Shown: positions 29,874 through 43,754, counted from the first letter of the stretch. The stretch is 64,000 bases of DNA from Gentiana macrophylla (GCA_026214975.1 CM047805.1:2852001-2916000), one strand, 5' to 3'. Made by a program: numbers and translations. Notes: a model not told the origin generated them from the letters alone.

Positions 29874-32800
29874 TCATAAATTGGTAGGACGTCGTTTTCC
29901 AGCACCCGTACGCAACCTCTTTACCGGATTAGCCCATCCAACATTCCCATCACTTCCATTCACCGCCTGCTGCTGTTGAGAAGACGAAGAAGAAGACGGG
30001 TGCTGCTGCCACATCTGAGGTTGTTGACTCGGTTTGATAACCGGCCCTAAACTCGGTGGACTTCTCATTACGCGGTTTATCGGTGATACAGGACCGTTAC
30101 CAGGCGGCTTCAATAAAGACGACACTTTTTCCCTGTCTTTTCTCTTCTTCTTGCAGATAACAAGCTCTCCCGGATGAGTAAACGTGTGAGATTCTGGTTG
30201 GTTAAGAACCCGAGCGGGGCCTGAAGATGACTGGCCTCTTAATTTCATGTCTTCGTTGTTTGACCCGCGGAGATGAGGCTTTTGAGGACGGTTGATAAGC
30301 TCGTGTTCGTCTTTCTTAATGGGCTTGTTTTGACCCGGAAGGAGGATTTGTTTTGATGATGAACCAAAAGGAGTTGCAGAAGATCCCGGGGTACCAAATG
30401 AGAGAGAATTTTTCGAGTCTCGGAAATCGATCTCAGGAAATAATATCTTCAAGATGTCAAAGAATAGATCATGGACTTTCCTGGCTTCAGATCTCACCTG
30501 TGATGCATAAATTAATGGTGTTTTTCATTATCAAGCAGGAAAAATGACCCTAAGAATACCGAGATAGCTTCTATTAGGTTCTTTTGTTCATCCCACCCCT
30601 ATTTTAGGGCGTTGTTAAAGACACCACAACAAATCGGGCAAGATTCGACTTTACAAAGGTCGAAAATGGACAATCAACCTCTGCAAAATCGAGTGTCGGT
30701 GTGGTGCCCCGAAAGTAATTTCACTGCAGTGCCTTTTACAGCTCCCCTATTTTACTATCCATCCAACAACTTTTCAAATATTTAAATCATTGCACCAATG
30801 ATAGTTAAACGGTATTTCAGACTTCATAAACCAAAATCTACGACATTCATCTACTTTTCAATCTGCGGAAAAACCTCTAGAACGACTTATTTAAGGATGG
30901 AGGTAGTACATGCAAATATGTATCCAATATCATCTCTACCAAACAAATAACACCTCGGGCGGGTAATCTATAGATTGTTTTGACTTTTTGTTCTTGTCCC
31001 GACATACCCTTAATTTATTATTCATCTAACCATTTTTCATTACTATACAACTATTTGATAGCCAAATAGTATTTTACACTTTTACCCTCAAAATTTATGA
31101 CTTTCAACTTTCTATAGTTGTGTGAAAACCTCTAAAAACGACTTATAATTTGGGACAAAGATCACAACACAGAGAGCTGAACAGTGTGTTTAGCATGCAA
31201 GACTAAAAAGACACTGCACATATTTTTACAGGTATTTACTACATCGATTTTGAGGAACATCATAACAAAATATGATGCGAGTTTTTACACGGAAGGGCGT
31301 TAACGTACCTCGTGAGAGAATCCATAATATTGCATAGATGTTCTTAACATAAGCAGCACATCTGATACAAACTGCATCACTCCACTGTACTCGTGGTTAT
31401 CAAGGCGCATATCGATCTCTGGCAAATCAAAAAGATTGTCATCTTTTCCGCCTATACCCCCAGAACTTTCGATTTTTTTCCATAGACCACTTAGCAGTGG
31501 AACTATTTGAGGACCCTCCCTGTCTATTCTCTTCTGAAGCCTACTGATCACATTCTTGCACTGCATGAAAAAAAAAAGGGTTAAATTTTACAAATGAAAA
31601 CAGAACCAAGTAACGTGATGAATGAACCTTTTGGGTCCCGCAGCAAGACATCCTAATGCTCAAAAAAGAATTCATGAAAGGAAAAAAACAAATCTTTATT
31701 CCCACATGAGTTATTCATAAAAGGGATAAAGATAATCTCTGTCCCTTTTGTTTCACGAATTTTGCACTCCTACCCCATAATGCTTAATATTTGCACTTGA
31801 ACCTGTCATCTTTGAATTTTCTTTTGCACTCAGTCCAAATTGTCACGAGTCAAACAACCAGCATAGAAGGTACGCAAGATTCTAACCCATGGAAATCTGA
31901 CACATGGGATAAATGGACTGAAAGGTAAAAAATGCATAGTTGGGTTAAAGTGCAAATATGAAACACAGGGGATATAAATGCAAAAATCATGAAACACAAA
32001 AAGTAACAGAAGTGTCTTTATCCCTTTATAGAAGTAGCATGTAAATCATACCACCTACACAGACCTTCTTTATAGTGACCTCGGGCATCTTAGAACCAGC
32101 GCTTGAAGAAGTCCCGCTAGCATTAAGAACTTTACTATCTGTAATGTCTCTCGAATGTGGAAGAGCATCATCTGAATTCGATAAATTGCTATTCGACCGA
32201 CCGGATCTTAACGAACTTTGGATCTTAGGAGCATTTGTTAACTTCTGGGAGTTCAAATTCCGTTTGTTCTTTAAGGACGAGTTCATATGTTCTTGCTTCA
32301 AACCGGTGTGTTGTTCCCCAACACTTTTATTTCCTCTGTCATTATTGGTTTGCAATCCACGCTTACGATCCGCCTGATTTGGCAAACGAAGAGAATCTAC
32401 ACGACGAGCTGGTAGCTCGTTGAATTTCTCCTCTGTCCTCTCAGCAACAAGACGCGGCCTAAGTCTAATGCTGCGTTTTCGCTTAATTTTAGGCTGCAAA
32501 ACCTGTTCGTCTTCACCTTCATCACGGTCTTGGTTCCAACTTCCAGATTGTTGGACATCTATGTGTGAGTCTCCAGACCCCCCGATTTCCCCTTCCTCTA
32601 AATCATCTGACTGTCAAACAAAAACAGAAGCATCTCAGGCAAAAAACCTAGTCTCTATAAATGAGAATAAGAGTTTTAAAAAGTCAATTTTTATTAAACA
32701 CGCTATTGGTCTCTTTTGTATCAAAGTTCCATCTTGGCACTTTTACCCCTTTTCTATACTTCTTTTTTTTACATGTGCACTCCAAAGTGCCACATATCCA

Positions 32801-35800
32801 AAATCTAGCATTAAAGGTACATGTTCAGCCAATAAAAACTTGCCACATAACAAAAATAGACTAAAAAAGGTAAAATTGCATAGATGAAACATAAAGATAG
32901 AAATGTGAAAATCGTGAAACAAAAGGGACCAAAATAGTCTTTATCCGGAATAAAAAGAAGATGAAATACCAGTTTTTTTGAATGAGAACTAGGTCTGGCT
33001 TCTAAAGCTGAAAGAGATCCAAACTTCTGAGACACGGAAGCCGGCACCACTGGCATAACTCTCCGCCCATCAGATGAAGATCCAGATGAACCTGGTTCTT
33101 CCGCCTTAAGAATGTGTTTAGTGCTATTCGAAGCTCGAGAATATCCATATCCATGGGTGGGCAGAGCAGTATCCTCTTCTGATAGTTCCTTGTTACTTGA
33201 AGGTGCCCCAGCACCACCATCAAATTCTTCATCTTCGGTTTCTTCAATTTCACCTTCCTCTTCTTCAGGTGCAGACTCGCCATTTTTCCCCTCGGAACTG
33301 GCTTCAGAAAGGTCACCACTGTCATCGTCCATTTCTGTATAAACCGGAGCCTTTTTCCCTTTAGGACGGCCCCTTCTTTTCTCAGGTTCAGATGGGGTAT
33401 CTTTGCTATCCACTGCATCTAAGGCACCTTTAGGTGGTTTTTTCGACATTTTAGCAATAGTCTCATTGACTTCTTTAGTACTTGCCCGAAGCCACTCTGG
33501 AACTTGATCGTATCTAGTCAATTCGTCTGTCCAATCAAGTTCTTCGTCCATTTGATCAAACAACTCCACTTCCTCTTGGCTCCTGGCAATCATCCTGTTC
33601 ACTTCTTGAAGAGATGGAACGTCATGGACTGTCTCTTGATATCGTTCTTCATCATGTAACAATGTCTCTAAAGTCAAACGTCTCTCTTCATGAGTAGTCC
33701 TCTGGTCAAAGCGCCCGGCGTTTATAACCTCATCAGCCATTTCTATCTTATACTGTTGAATGTTGTTTCTAATGAGGCTCTCAATGGATCCCATGTACCG
33801 ATCCTTACCCACCAAATCATCATCAGAATCCACAGCCCCGCTACTTTGAAATTCATCTTCCTTTTGGTGGCTCGAGATACTGTCGACAACAGCTTCCAGG
33901 TAAATAACTTTAACTTCTCTCGTCTGCCCAATGCGGTGAGCCCGAGCAACAGCTTGTTCCTCATTTTTTGGGTTTGGATCAGGATCATATATAACAACGG
34001 TATCAGCCGACTGCAGATTCAAGCCACGCCCAGCTGCACGAATGCTGAGCAAGAAAATAAAACAATCGGTGCCAGGGCTATTGAACTCCACAATAGCAGA
34101 CTCACGGTCATCTAAGCTGGTTGTCCCGTCAATCCTTCTGTATGCAAGTCTCCGCCACTGGAGATATTCTTCTAATAAGTCCAAGAGTTTGGTCATCGTA
34201 CTAAACAGCAACACTCGATGGCCAGTTCTGTGAAGCTTGACTAATATTCTGTCTAGAATAAACAATTTTCCGCATGATCGCACAAGAAAATCCTTAGACA
34301 AATCATTAAAATAGGGATAGTTGAGCAATGGGTGATTGCATGTTTTTCGAAGTTCCATGCATCTGTTTTGTAAAGTTCTGTATGCTTTAGACTGGTAATA
34401 ATTCGGTTTCTTTAGCACTCTGCGCTTCTCATCTTCTGGATCAACCCGAATGGTGCCTGTGGACTTGACCCAGTCATAAATAGCACTCTGAATAGCCGAC
34501 ATTCGACACTTCAAAACAATGGAAACCTGCAATGGAACAGTATATCAGATAATTCACGTATCAGGATTCAAACATCGGAGAGCTCTTAGAGAGCTTACCT
34601 TGGGTGGAAGTGACCCTTCCACGTCTTCAACACGCCGCCTAAGCATGAACGGCTCAAGAATTTGGTGAAGCCTGTGGATAATAATCACTTTCTTTTCAGT
34701 CTCTAACCAATCATCCTCTGCGTTATGTGACGGACCTTCTTTTTGGAAAGGTTGTGAGAACCAATCATGAAATGCCTTACGATTATCAAACACTTCTGGA
34801 AGCAGTAGATTCAAAAGCGACCAAAGTTCTTTAAGATCATTCTGCAGGCAAAATGACATTCTCATCTACACGTATAAAGAATGCTAACACTCAAACGAAC
34901 TAACAATGAGGGAGAAACAATAACAAAGAGTGGAAAGAAGGCAACTACACATAGAATGAGTGTGTCATACTTAAACACACTATACACTTAGAAGATGCAT
35001 GGAACACGGAATTCTCTATGTTCACTTGATGTTTGGAAACTAATTCTCAAAGTTTAAATTGGCGAAAAATTGATGTTCTACTTATAGCTTGACTTGGTAT
35101 TAAATTCTGAAATATGGGATCAGCTAAGTCAATAAGAGTCAACTGAATCTAATCCCCCGGTTCCCTTTGGGAAAGAGTCTATTTTCCAATTTAACCAATC
35201 TATGTATACACACTAACACATGCAGTTGAGCAAGTTTTGCCAGTGAAACACTATTTTTCGATATTAAGCATGCACTTGATACTCTGTGAGCTAAACATAG
35301 AACACTGTCAAAAGAACCATGACAAACCAGCCCTTCCAATCCCAGTAGCATGCATGTAATGATTGTTTTGGTTATTAATCTAACTCAGCAACAGAGAGCA
35401 GATAATTATACTAGCCTGTCCAAATTTTCACAAAGAATACGAAGCTTAACTCTAATATATAAAGAGGCTTGAAAAAGTAAACCAAGCTTTCAACAATGAC
35501 AGAGCACCAAACTACAAAAGGAAGCATATCATGTGGCGACAAAAACATATATGCCAGTATATGTCTACATAAAAGATAAAGTAGCACCCAAATGGTTAAT
35601 TAAATCAAAATCAAGAATATCGTTGAAAACTAGTACATGTCATAAGGTTGTATAAATTGCAATTTCCATTGCAAGATAAGGGATTGTATGATGTGCTATT
35701 TTATTCTTATCTAACCAATTCAATGATAGAGCAAAATTTAGACGAAACCCTTGGCCTAAAATCACCTAAATATAAACAACACTCTTGACCAAAGGAAATG

Positions 35801-38800
35801 ATAATTTGGACACAATGTTAACTAGCAAACCTGCAAGGGTGTCCCTGTCAGAAGCAAGCGCCTTTGGCAGCGATATCTGTCAAGATCACGAGCTAGGACT
35901 GATTCGCGGTCCTTCATCCTTTGTGCCTCATCAATTATGATATACCTCCAATCAACTTTCGAAAGTTTTGTGCGGTCATACATAATAAACTCATAGGTGG
36001 TAACAAGGACGTTGAATTTCATCGCCAACACTTCCTACGTGACAATGAAATACAAAATAAATTAGGGGTTAACCACAACTTAAGTTACATTCAAACTTAA
36101 GAAAGTGTGCCTTACTTGGGAGAATAACTTCGCCCGTTGGTCCTTTGCACCAACATAGTAGATACAGGAAACAGATGGAAGCCATGTGTGCAGCTCACTC
36201 TGGAAGTTGAACCAAGTTAGCCATTTAAAACAATACATAAACCATTGAAAAACAGAATGCTACAAGAGCTTTAACCTTCCAGTTCACCAAAACAGCATTA
36301 GGAACTATAATAAGATGTGGACCATAGTTCCCTTTGAACTCCATAAGGTACGCAATTAACGCCATAACCTACACGAATGAATAGCATAATCTGAAACCAC
36401 TAATTTAGAAACAAATCTATAAGTAAAAATGCATGTTAATCCACACTTCCCATAAAAAAATACATTCAAAGGAGCATGAGATATACATTATCACAAAAAA
36501 CAAAAAGATTCTGTGTCCACCAATAAATCTAACCTGCACGGTCTTCCCAAGACCCATTTCATCAGCCAAAATTCCATTTAGTTTATTGTTATATAATGAC
36601 AGCATCCATTGCAAACCTACCTGCATGTTTGATGAAATTATCAACCCAAACACCGCATGAAAGGCTTAAACATGACACGTATATGTATGCAGAAAATATA
36701 TCAAAGAGATACATGACTTACAAGCTGATAGTCTCGAAGTGTTCCAGCCCGCAGCATGGAGGGTTGCCTAATAACTCTTTCATTTATCGCATGCGCAAGA
36801 TGGTAGTACCTGTGAGAAGAAAGAAGCATGTATAAGTCTTCGCGAAACAAAGCTTTAGCCCAGATTACACATGATTGGAACACATTTACCACTCCATGCA
36901 AAAGTAGATTAAATTACTCATAAACAACACAACGGGAAAAAAACTTGAAACCAACAAACCCACAAAGCACAGTGGGAGAAAATTGCTTCTATCAAATTTA
37001 GATCTTTTAACATAAAATCAACCAACAAATCCAGATTTGGATTGTGAAAAACAAGAAATTCTTACTTATTGACTGAAGAGCCATCTTTCGGGGCATTCAT
37101 TTCAGAGAAACGATTCCTAATAATCACCTCCTCTCTAGCACAGGCTGCAGCTGCCCTGGAATCTTCTTCAGAAAGCCCCTTTTGACAAGAAGTTCACATC
37201 AGAAACAACTATTAAGCATCACTAGGTAAAGGTAATAACGGGAAAACAAGAACATTGAACTGATCCCACTCATCGCTTTGCATGAAAATGGATAGAGAGT
37301 GCTGTACTTTGGTGTCCTTCTACAACACTTCAAGCCTTATTTAACAATTAAACACAATGGGAATAAAACAAATAGTTTATCCTCCCTGTCATAACATCAC
37401 TTGTAATTTCCAGAAGCAATGTTTATATTACCATTTACCATTGTTCCCGCTAGATATGAAGTAAATCATAATAACGATAAAATTAACGAGATGAGGGAAA
37501 AGGATTGTACTTTCAAATTTAGAATAAAGTTTAGTCTTCAATATGCTCTCCCTATTGTTGCTACTAACACCTCTCTCGGAACCTTATCCTTTTCTTACTA
37601 TTTATCCTAGTAGGGCGAAAGTAGAGGAAAATAAAGGAGTCAAACAGAGCACCTGTGCCCGGGCAGCAGCTGCAGCAGCATTTGCCGCCTCCTCAACCTC
37701 CTGCTGATTTTTTGAAGTAGTTATCTTGCTTCCCAATCGATTAAGATACTCTTCCGTCTGGCTTAAAAAAGATGAGAGAACGGCATATCTCTCTGCAGCC
37801 TCACCAGGGACACTAGTTTGTTGCTCCAGCAACATCTCCCTATACCTCTCCACGTCATTATTCTTTAGGGCTTCCATCCTCTTATTCCTATCATCATCTT
37901 TTCGCTTAGAGAACTCCCTTAACATCCTTTCATGGTATTTAGCAACACCCCTATTGCGTGCAGTCCTGGCATCACGAATAGCCCAGTGAGCCTCAAGAAG
38001 CTTCTTACGCCATAGGAAAATGGCCTTTAGCTGCTTATCTCTGATGGCTTTCTGTGACACCTGAACTTGCCTATTAAGCTCCAGGCGCTGACGCTCACAT
38101 AGCCTAACAAATTTTCTATACGGTCTCTCAGGCATTGCCATTATATCTTGCTGCTGTTGTTCAATCTCAAACCTCAAGCGTGTCTGAACATCAGCCAATT
38201 GAAGTTTTTTCTCTTCAATTTGCAAACGTAGCACAAGATCAGGTCTAATTCTTTTCCTCTCCAAATTTACTGCAAGAATATCACCAATCTTTCGTATCTT
38301 CTCTTCCCTTTTCCTTTTAGCAACTTCTGTGCCTTCCTCAGCAAAGATATCCTTGATGTCATATGCAAGTGTGAAATTATTATTACTGTTTACCATCATG
38401 GATGATCCAAGAGTGTCATGTTTTCTTGTGAAGACCGGAAAGTCGAATAATGGCCCATGATACTTTCTCGTTGAACTCACATCTTTAGGCTGTGTGGCAA
38501 TATTTCCTTGTAAAGGTACTTTACTCTGCATCGCATCTGGAATGGTAGCCTGTGAGACAACAGCTTTACCCTTATCTGCTGCTAAATCATTGTTAGTATG
38601 GAGATTTTGCATGCCACGTTCAACCTCTGGCTCTGATTTACAAGAACTTCCAATAACATGCTGCTCCTCTTTGAGGATAGGTAAGGTGGATACAGGTTCC
38701 TTCATTCCAGCCGCATGGATTTGCAAATTAACAGCAGGGGCAACAGAAGTGTTGTCTCCTGCTACTTCCTGGTTGGCATGATCTGTTTCTTCATCTTCTG

Positions 38801-41511
38801 AGAGAATCTGTTTCCCCTTCTCAGAGGTTTCAAAATGCTTCGGCTCCTCTACATTTTTGCTGGCAGAGTTATCCTGATTGACCATTCTAGCTGATTGCAA
38901 CACCTGCTGTGTTTCTGTCACAAGTGGAGGCGGAGCAATAGCTTGCAAGATATCACGCGGCAAAGATGAATCTCCTTTCTATCAGAAGAGAAAACAATAT
39001 AATACACAGATCAGACAGGATCATTGAGAAATTCGTGTAAGGCAACCAAAGCATAAAAAAAAATATTTAAAAAAAAAAGAACAAGCATGTTTGCAAACCT
39101 TAATACGCCTAAATGCAAGTATTTGCGCTTTAAGAACATGCAGTTGCTGTTTAGTAAACCCTAAGCACGATTGTTGTGACTGGGTCGCACTACCACTATG
39201 CGATGGAGGGAGAGCTCCCTGCATCCCATTAATGGCTGAACTCATAGGCTGGGGAGAAGATCGGCTCATTTGTTGGTTATGTTGCATTCGTAAAGCTTCT
39301 GAATTCATTTTTGAACCTTTGGAAAGCAACGAACTATCCACACCCTGATTGAAATTTGAATTTGACTGCTGTAGCGAAGGCACTGGAAGCATTGCATTCC
39401 CAGCAGAACCAATTGGATGTCTTAGATGCATTTGGTTCTCTCTAGAAAGGAGAGAATATTGTTGCGATGGAATATTACTACTGTTATTCATAGAAGATAC
39501 ATTGGGAGTACCACCAAGAGTAGCAGCTGAAACAGAATGCCTAGCTTTCGCGGAATCCGACTGCCCAGATGCGTCACTTGAAGTGTTACCATGAGGAGAA
39601 CTTTCATTTGCTACCTGCGGAGAAGATGCCTGCTGCCTTGGCGGTTGAGCAGATGGAGATTGAACACTAGTGTTGCTTTCATGCGCTTTTTGTGGCGGAA
39701 TCATCCTGGACTGCATCATTGGGATAAGCTGTGCAATCAAATTTACATTTGCAGGAACAGAAAGGTCAATGTTGTGTTCAAGAGCCAATGCCTGCATTGC
39801 CTGCATCTGAGCAGCCATGGCCATAGAATTGTTGGCGGTGTTCTGAAAATGCTGCTGCGGCTGTAAGGCTTGTATACCTTGTTTAGGTGTTATTACTTGG
39901 CTGGCTATATTAGGATCATCAGGAGGCCCAGAATCGGCCTTCTGACCTGACACAGGCTGTTTGCCACGATCAGCCACAAACTCACTGCGGCCAAATTGAT
40001 CTGTAGATTTCCTAGATGGCGCTTGAGCCTGATTAGCAGCCTGCATAGATATAATATCCTGCATTTTCATACTTCCCATTCGCATATCCTGATCCCTACC
40101 AGAAGGGTTAAACATCCCCATCATTTGCTGCTGAGATTGCATGCCTGCTGATTTCTGTTGGGCTGCCTGGAAAGCATATTGCATATAGGCTTGATTATTC
40201 AGCATTTGTTGCTCAATACCATGACTCCGGTTCTGGCCCTCTTCCCGAATGCTCGAAGAGCCATTCTGTTGGCTCAAGTCGTTGAATCTCCTAGGTTGTT
40301 GATTGAACTGCATGGCACTTGCAGAACCACCAAAATTCCCAGCTCCAGCTACACCGTGAATGCTTCCAGATTGGTATGCATGAATAGCTTCATTCCCTTC
40401 AGGTCTCTTAGCAAATTGCTGTTGCAATAACTGCATAAAGATGATGCAGAATATTCACTTTACTCTGTTAAAATTTATGACACGTCCAGCAATAGAAGTG
40501 AACAAAAGGGACTGAAAGCTAAATGCAACCAGGTAAAAAATAAATAGATGTTTTTTAATTCAGCTCTTTTGATCCGAGTATTCAGATTTGAGACGCCATT
40601 GCATCATAGCTACTACATCGCCATCTCACGTAAAAGCAGAAGCTCTCAAAGATAAATGTAATTACATTACTTTTAACAGTAGAAACTTAATTTGAAGTTA
40701 CAACTCTTTTAATACCAGTGTATCTGACGAATAAACATCTCATCTCAAAGCTTAAGAAGTTAGGGAGAGTAAAAGTTTTCCTATTTCGATGATAAGTTGA
40801 TTACCCATAACGAATCTGCTATAGAGAATAGGATATTGGTGACTTTTAAGGCCTATAACCAAGAAAAGCACTGGACGCTAACAGTTTCAGACATGATACA
40901 CACCACATACATAACATAAGTACACAATTGAAGAGAAAGTGCGAATTCACAAAAGAAAATTAGGCAGCAACCTAAAATTGAACTAAGACAGTCTTCAGAA
41001 ACTTTTCAAAGTTAAACAAGTTACTAATTAACATTCCAAGAATCTACACAAAATGCAAAACCCAATGGTGTGAGCTATGTTTATACTCCAGCTGAATAAT
41101 CCAAACAAGCACATCCAAACACTTATTTCCACATTATTAATAAAATGCGATATTCCCAGACAGATACCAATTCAGTGAGTTTCCCAAATTAGCTGGGAAA
41201 ACAAATCAATAACTGCATTCCAATATCGTATCTTGCACAGCTTAACAGACGTTGATTCCCAATATCTACAAAGCAAATCACCTCAATGAACAATAACAAT
41301 ACATAGTACACACACAAAAAATAATAATAATAATAATAAAAACCCTAACCTCTCTTTGCTGTCGCTGCTGCTGCTGCTGCTGTTGTGACTGCTGTTGTTG
41401 ATCAAGCCTAAGCTGCTGTGGTGTTGATACAGCAGATGACGAAGACGTGGGCGACGCAGCTGTGCTCCGGCCACGGCCACTGCCCCGCGGGGCCCCGCCA
41501 CCCGGTTGCAT
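29874..41511 (-). CDS. BRM: BRAHMA (BRM) SWI/SNF chromatin-remodelling ATPase, 14 coding exons, 2236 aa predicted
   Basis: Exons (minus): 41350-41511, 39099-40430, 37653-38978, 37066-37178, 36722-36809, 36534-36620, 36276-36368, 36116-36199, 35831-36034, 34599-34841, 32970-34526, 32065-32610, 31309-31560, 29874-30497; all joins keep frame with GT-AG borders. Domains: polyQ N-terminus; QLQ (about 477-498, [17 protein letters not shown]); HSA (about 781-855); SNF2 ATPase with DEMGLGKT (about 1027-1034) and DEAQ (about 1130-1133); helicase C (about 1337-1457, ARAHRIGQ); SnAC (about 1505-1577); AT-hook RRGRPKGKK; bromodomain in the last two exons. Length fits Arabidopsis BRM (2193 aa). BRM is the catalytic subunit of plant BAS-type SWI/SNF complexes and moves nucleosomes with ATP in the nucleus. 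No stop or lost motif is seen, so it should be functional. Confidence 0.97.
30590..30900. repeat. Repeat-like block in BRM intron 13
   Basis: 'ggcgttgttaaagacaccac' at about 30611 and 'gtggtgccccgaaagtaa' near 30701 bracket text ('gattcgactt..caaaggtcgaaaat', 'ctctgcaaaatcgagtgtcgg') that resembles 15184-15350 downstream of the ARID1-like gene. Probably a member of the same small non-autonomous repeat family. Ends are approximate. Confidence 0.35.
31717..32030. mobile_element. MITE in BRM intron 12, about 314 bp
   Basis: The left end 'aaaagggataaagataatct' and the reverse complement of the right end 'ataaagggataaagacactt' are inverted repeats that extend through a shared 'cttttgtttcacgaattttgca' / 'ttttgtgtttcatgattttt' segment. 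No coding capacity. It lies between exons 12 and 13 and does not touch the splice sites. Confidence 0.7.
32690..32950. mobile_element. Related MITE in BRM intron 11
   Basis: The right end, read in reverse complement, is 'ccggataaagactattttgg' followed by 'tcccttttgtttcacgattt', close to the ends of the intron-12 element. The left end ('attggtctcttttgtatcaa') is more diverged. Same family, older or degraded copy. Confidence 0.55.
41319..41340. repeat. (AAT)n microsatellite in BRM intron 1
   Basis: About seven 'aat' units just inside the donor of intron 1. The preceding exon end carries CAG/CAA repeats coding for glutamine (41360-41405). Confidence 0.85.
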
Positions 41512-41521
41512 ACAGGAATCA

Positions 41522-41886
41522 GCTAAGAATTACACCTATAATCCCCCACTTCAAAAATATGAAGAAGAAAAAAATCAAAAACAAAAAACCCTAATTTTTT
41601 TCACATTTGAAAAAACATTAAACCTCAATCAGAATTTCTCCCCAATAAATCTTCAGGCGCGCAATTTCAAAAAAGGAAATGAGAAACCCCTGGAAATTAA
41701 CCGATGTCGTTTAGACCCTTTTTTCTGGAATCCGATCCCAACGTTGAAATTGACGTACACCTCAGTCCCACTCCCACCAAACAAAAACTTCTTTTTCCTC
41801 TCTCTAACCTATAGATACAACCTCCATGTATCTATATATATTCCATTTTTAGATAATTATACAAGTATTAAATAATTCCACTTACC
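41522..41886 (-). other. Probable BRM 5'-UTR intron
   Basis: On the minus strand a donor GAGAG|GTAAGTGG (GT at 41885-41884) and acceptors ATTATAG (exon from 41535) or TTCTTAG (exon from 41522) lie upstream of the ATG at 41511. The tract between is CT/A-rich. A non-coding first exon would lie at 41887 to about 42130, which is GA-rich on the minus strand. Prediction from splice motifs only. Confidence 0.45.
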
Positions 41887-42049
41887 TCTCCGTACAATAA
41901 TGTGATTGGCAAAAAAAATTGCTCGAAGATGAAGGGAGAAGAGGTAAGAATTTTTTTAATGGCGCACAAACTGTGGGGACAGATAGATCGATCAGACGGC
42001 CGGAGAGTGACTCCGATGTTGCCGGAATCTACTGATTTGTTGCGCGTGT

Positions 42050-42140
42050 AAAGCACGCACTTTCTCGCTCAAATGTGTGTGCTTCTTTTTCTCTCTCTCT
42101 TGAGAAGTGTGTGTACGCAAATTGTCCGTGAGAGAAGAGT
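42050..42140 (-). promoter_or_regulatory. BRM leader/promoter region with (GA)n tract
   Basis: On the minus strand the region carries AGAGAGAGAG-type repeats (plus-strand 'tctctctctct' near 42087-42100). GA/CT tracts are common in plant core promoters and leaders. No convincing TATA box was found at a usual distance. Confidence 0.3.
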
Positions 42141-42219
42141 TTAATTTTATGCTAGGGGTTGGTATTTTCTCTCTCTACTTATTTATTTATTTATATAATA
42201 TAATAATTGTGTATATGTA

Positions 42220-42222
<3 letters not shown>

Positions 42223-42253
<31 letters not shown>
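42223..42253. repeat. 31-nt poly-T run
   Basis: An uninterrupted run upstream of BRM, possibly the poly-A tail of a minus-strand retroposed sequence or simple slippage. Confidence 0.9.
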
Positions 42254-42258
<5 letters not shown>

Positions 42259-42739
42259 TATTGTAATTTCCATTTATGCCAACAAATCTACTCGCGGGGC
42301 ATCATATCAATATTCTTCAAATGTAAATACAATGTGTACTTTGGTAAATTGAATATCTATTTTCGATTTCTCTATAGTTGAGTCTGGTCCGAAATGTGGT
42401 GTTACAATAGATTCATTATGATGACAATGTCAGTGCCCTATATCTTTATTTTAACATAATATTTCAAAATCTAGAGTGAGGATTAATAGATATTTTTTCA
42501 TAATTTGCATATTTTAGTGGTTGTTTGCAATCGAGTTGTCGTTCAAATATATGTTGCCGCAATAAAACGGAGGTCGATGGGGCAACGCTCCCGAAATCTA
42601 AACGGCACCAATTGAATTGATGTACATCTGCGAAGTCTAAAATACATAGCTCTGCATGCGAAAAAGTGATGTAATTTATCAACGGAATACTAGTAAGGAA
42701 TAGTGGAAAGACTACTTGTTAGCCTACAAATTCTCAAAA

Positions 42740-43754
42740 GTGTGGGGAGTGCTTGACGAAAGTAGACATAACTAAGATTAAGCAAGACATGAGAAGGATT
42801 TGAAACAAAAACTTGTGACAACAATAGTGCCTATCAGTTTATGGTGTACAAGTCAGATATTTCAAACGGAAGCTCTTTATAGAGTGTTGAGATATTTGAT
42901 ACACAAAATTGATCTTGGATTTCATTAGACATTTACCCAACGTTATTAGATGAGTACTATGTTGTATGTGAACTGGACAATAAATGTGAAACGCTCTAAT
43001 TCCACCCGAGGATATGTGTTTACAATTGGTGGCGGTGCCACTGATGTAAGCATATATTGAGATAGTCAGTCGGCAATATAAATGGAAATGATGGTAGACA
43101 CAGTAATATTTAATATTTGGTCTTCAATGGAGTGATTCCTCGATATATAAGGTCAATTGAGAATCTTACAGATCCGCTTAAAAATGTTTATCTAGAGATC
43201 GGGTGGACAATTATTTACTTAGACTGAAGCCTATACGTGTGTCCCGTTGTAATGGTGACTCAACCATGATGACTGGAGAACCTGATCATGGTTCAAAAGG
43301 GATAACTAAGTCATGAGGGACAATTAACACTTACCCATTTTGTTAAAAACAAAAGTGTTGTATGTGATTTTGTTAGGTTGAGCGAAAGTTAATGATTCAT
43401 ATATCTTGGTCAAGCCAAATGGAGTATTGCAAAGTACTTTTTATAGGATGTCACTTATGTAAGTGTGAAGTGAACCGCTTCCATGACAATTTTGTAGGCT
43501 CGAATATCTAACGCACTTTCGAAAACCAATAGTGTTCCAAAGCCAAAATGGACACAACCATTAGAACTAGATAATGGTATGCGGTCTATTGTGTAGGTAC
43601 ATTGTCTAGGCATACACCAAAGCCTGGGCAGTTCAATACCTAGTTCACTACTTAGCCGAGTATGTACAAACACCTTACCTGATACGATAGATTATTCCAT
43701 GTAATCTCCTCGGATTATGCATTGACTTTGTATTAATTTTCATTCATTGGGGAT
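42740..43754 (+). pseudogene. Copia RNase H relic and 3' end (plus strand)
   Basis: Degraded frames encode LRYLIHKIDLGFH, then STRGYVFTIGGGA (about 42998-43040) and ENLTDPLKN (about 43150), the usual end of copia RNase H (STSGYVFTLGGAAV, ADPLTK). A purine-rich 'ttgggga' at about 43748-43753 precedes TGTTGGAGAATTTAGCC, probably the 3' LTR start at 43755. Many stops; no other copia domain upstream. Confidence 0.7.

Noticed and set aside
33002..33418. 138-codon frame inside BRM exon 11, same strand but other frame
   Set aside because: Shadow of the BRM coding frame; the correct frame carries the conserved SnAC, acidic and AT-hook sequence.
39021..40436. Extension of the BRM exon 2 frame beyond the exon to a stop at 39021
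   Set aside because: The frame after residue ...AFRRIK continues into intron sequence. The donor AAG|GTTTGC at 39099 restores the known QLQ-KGD junction with exon 3.
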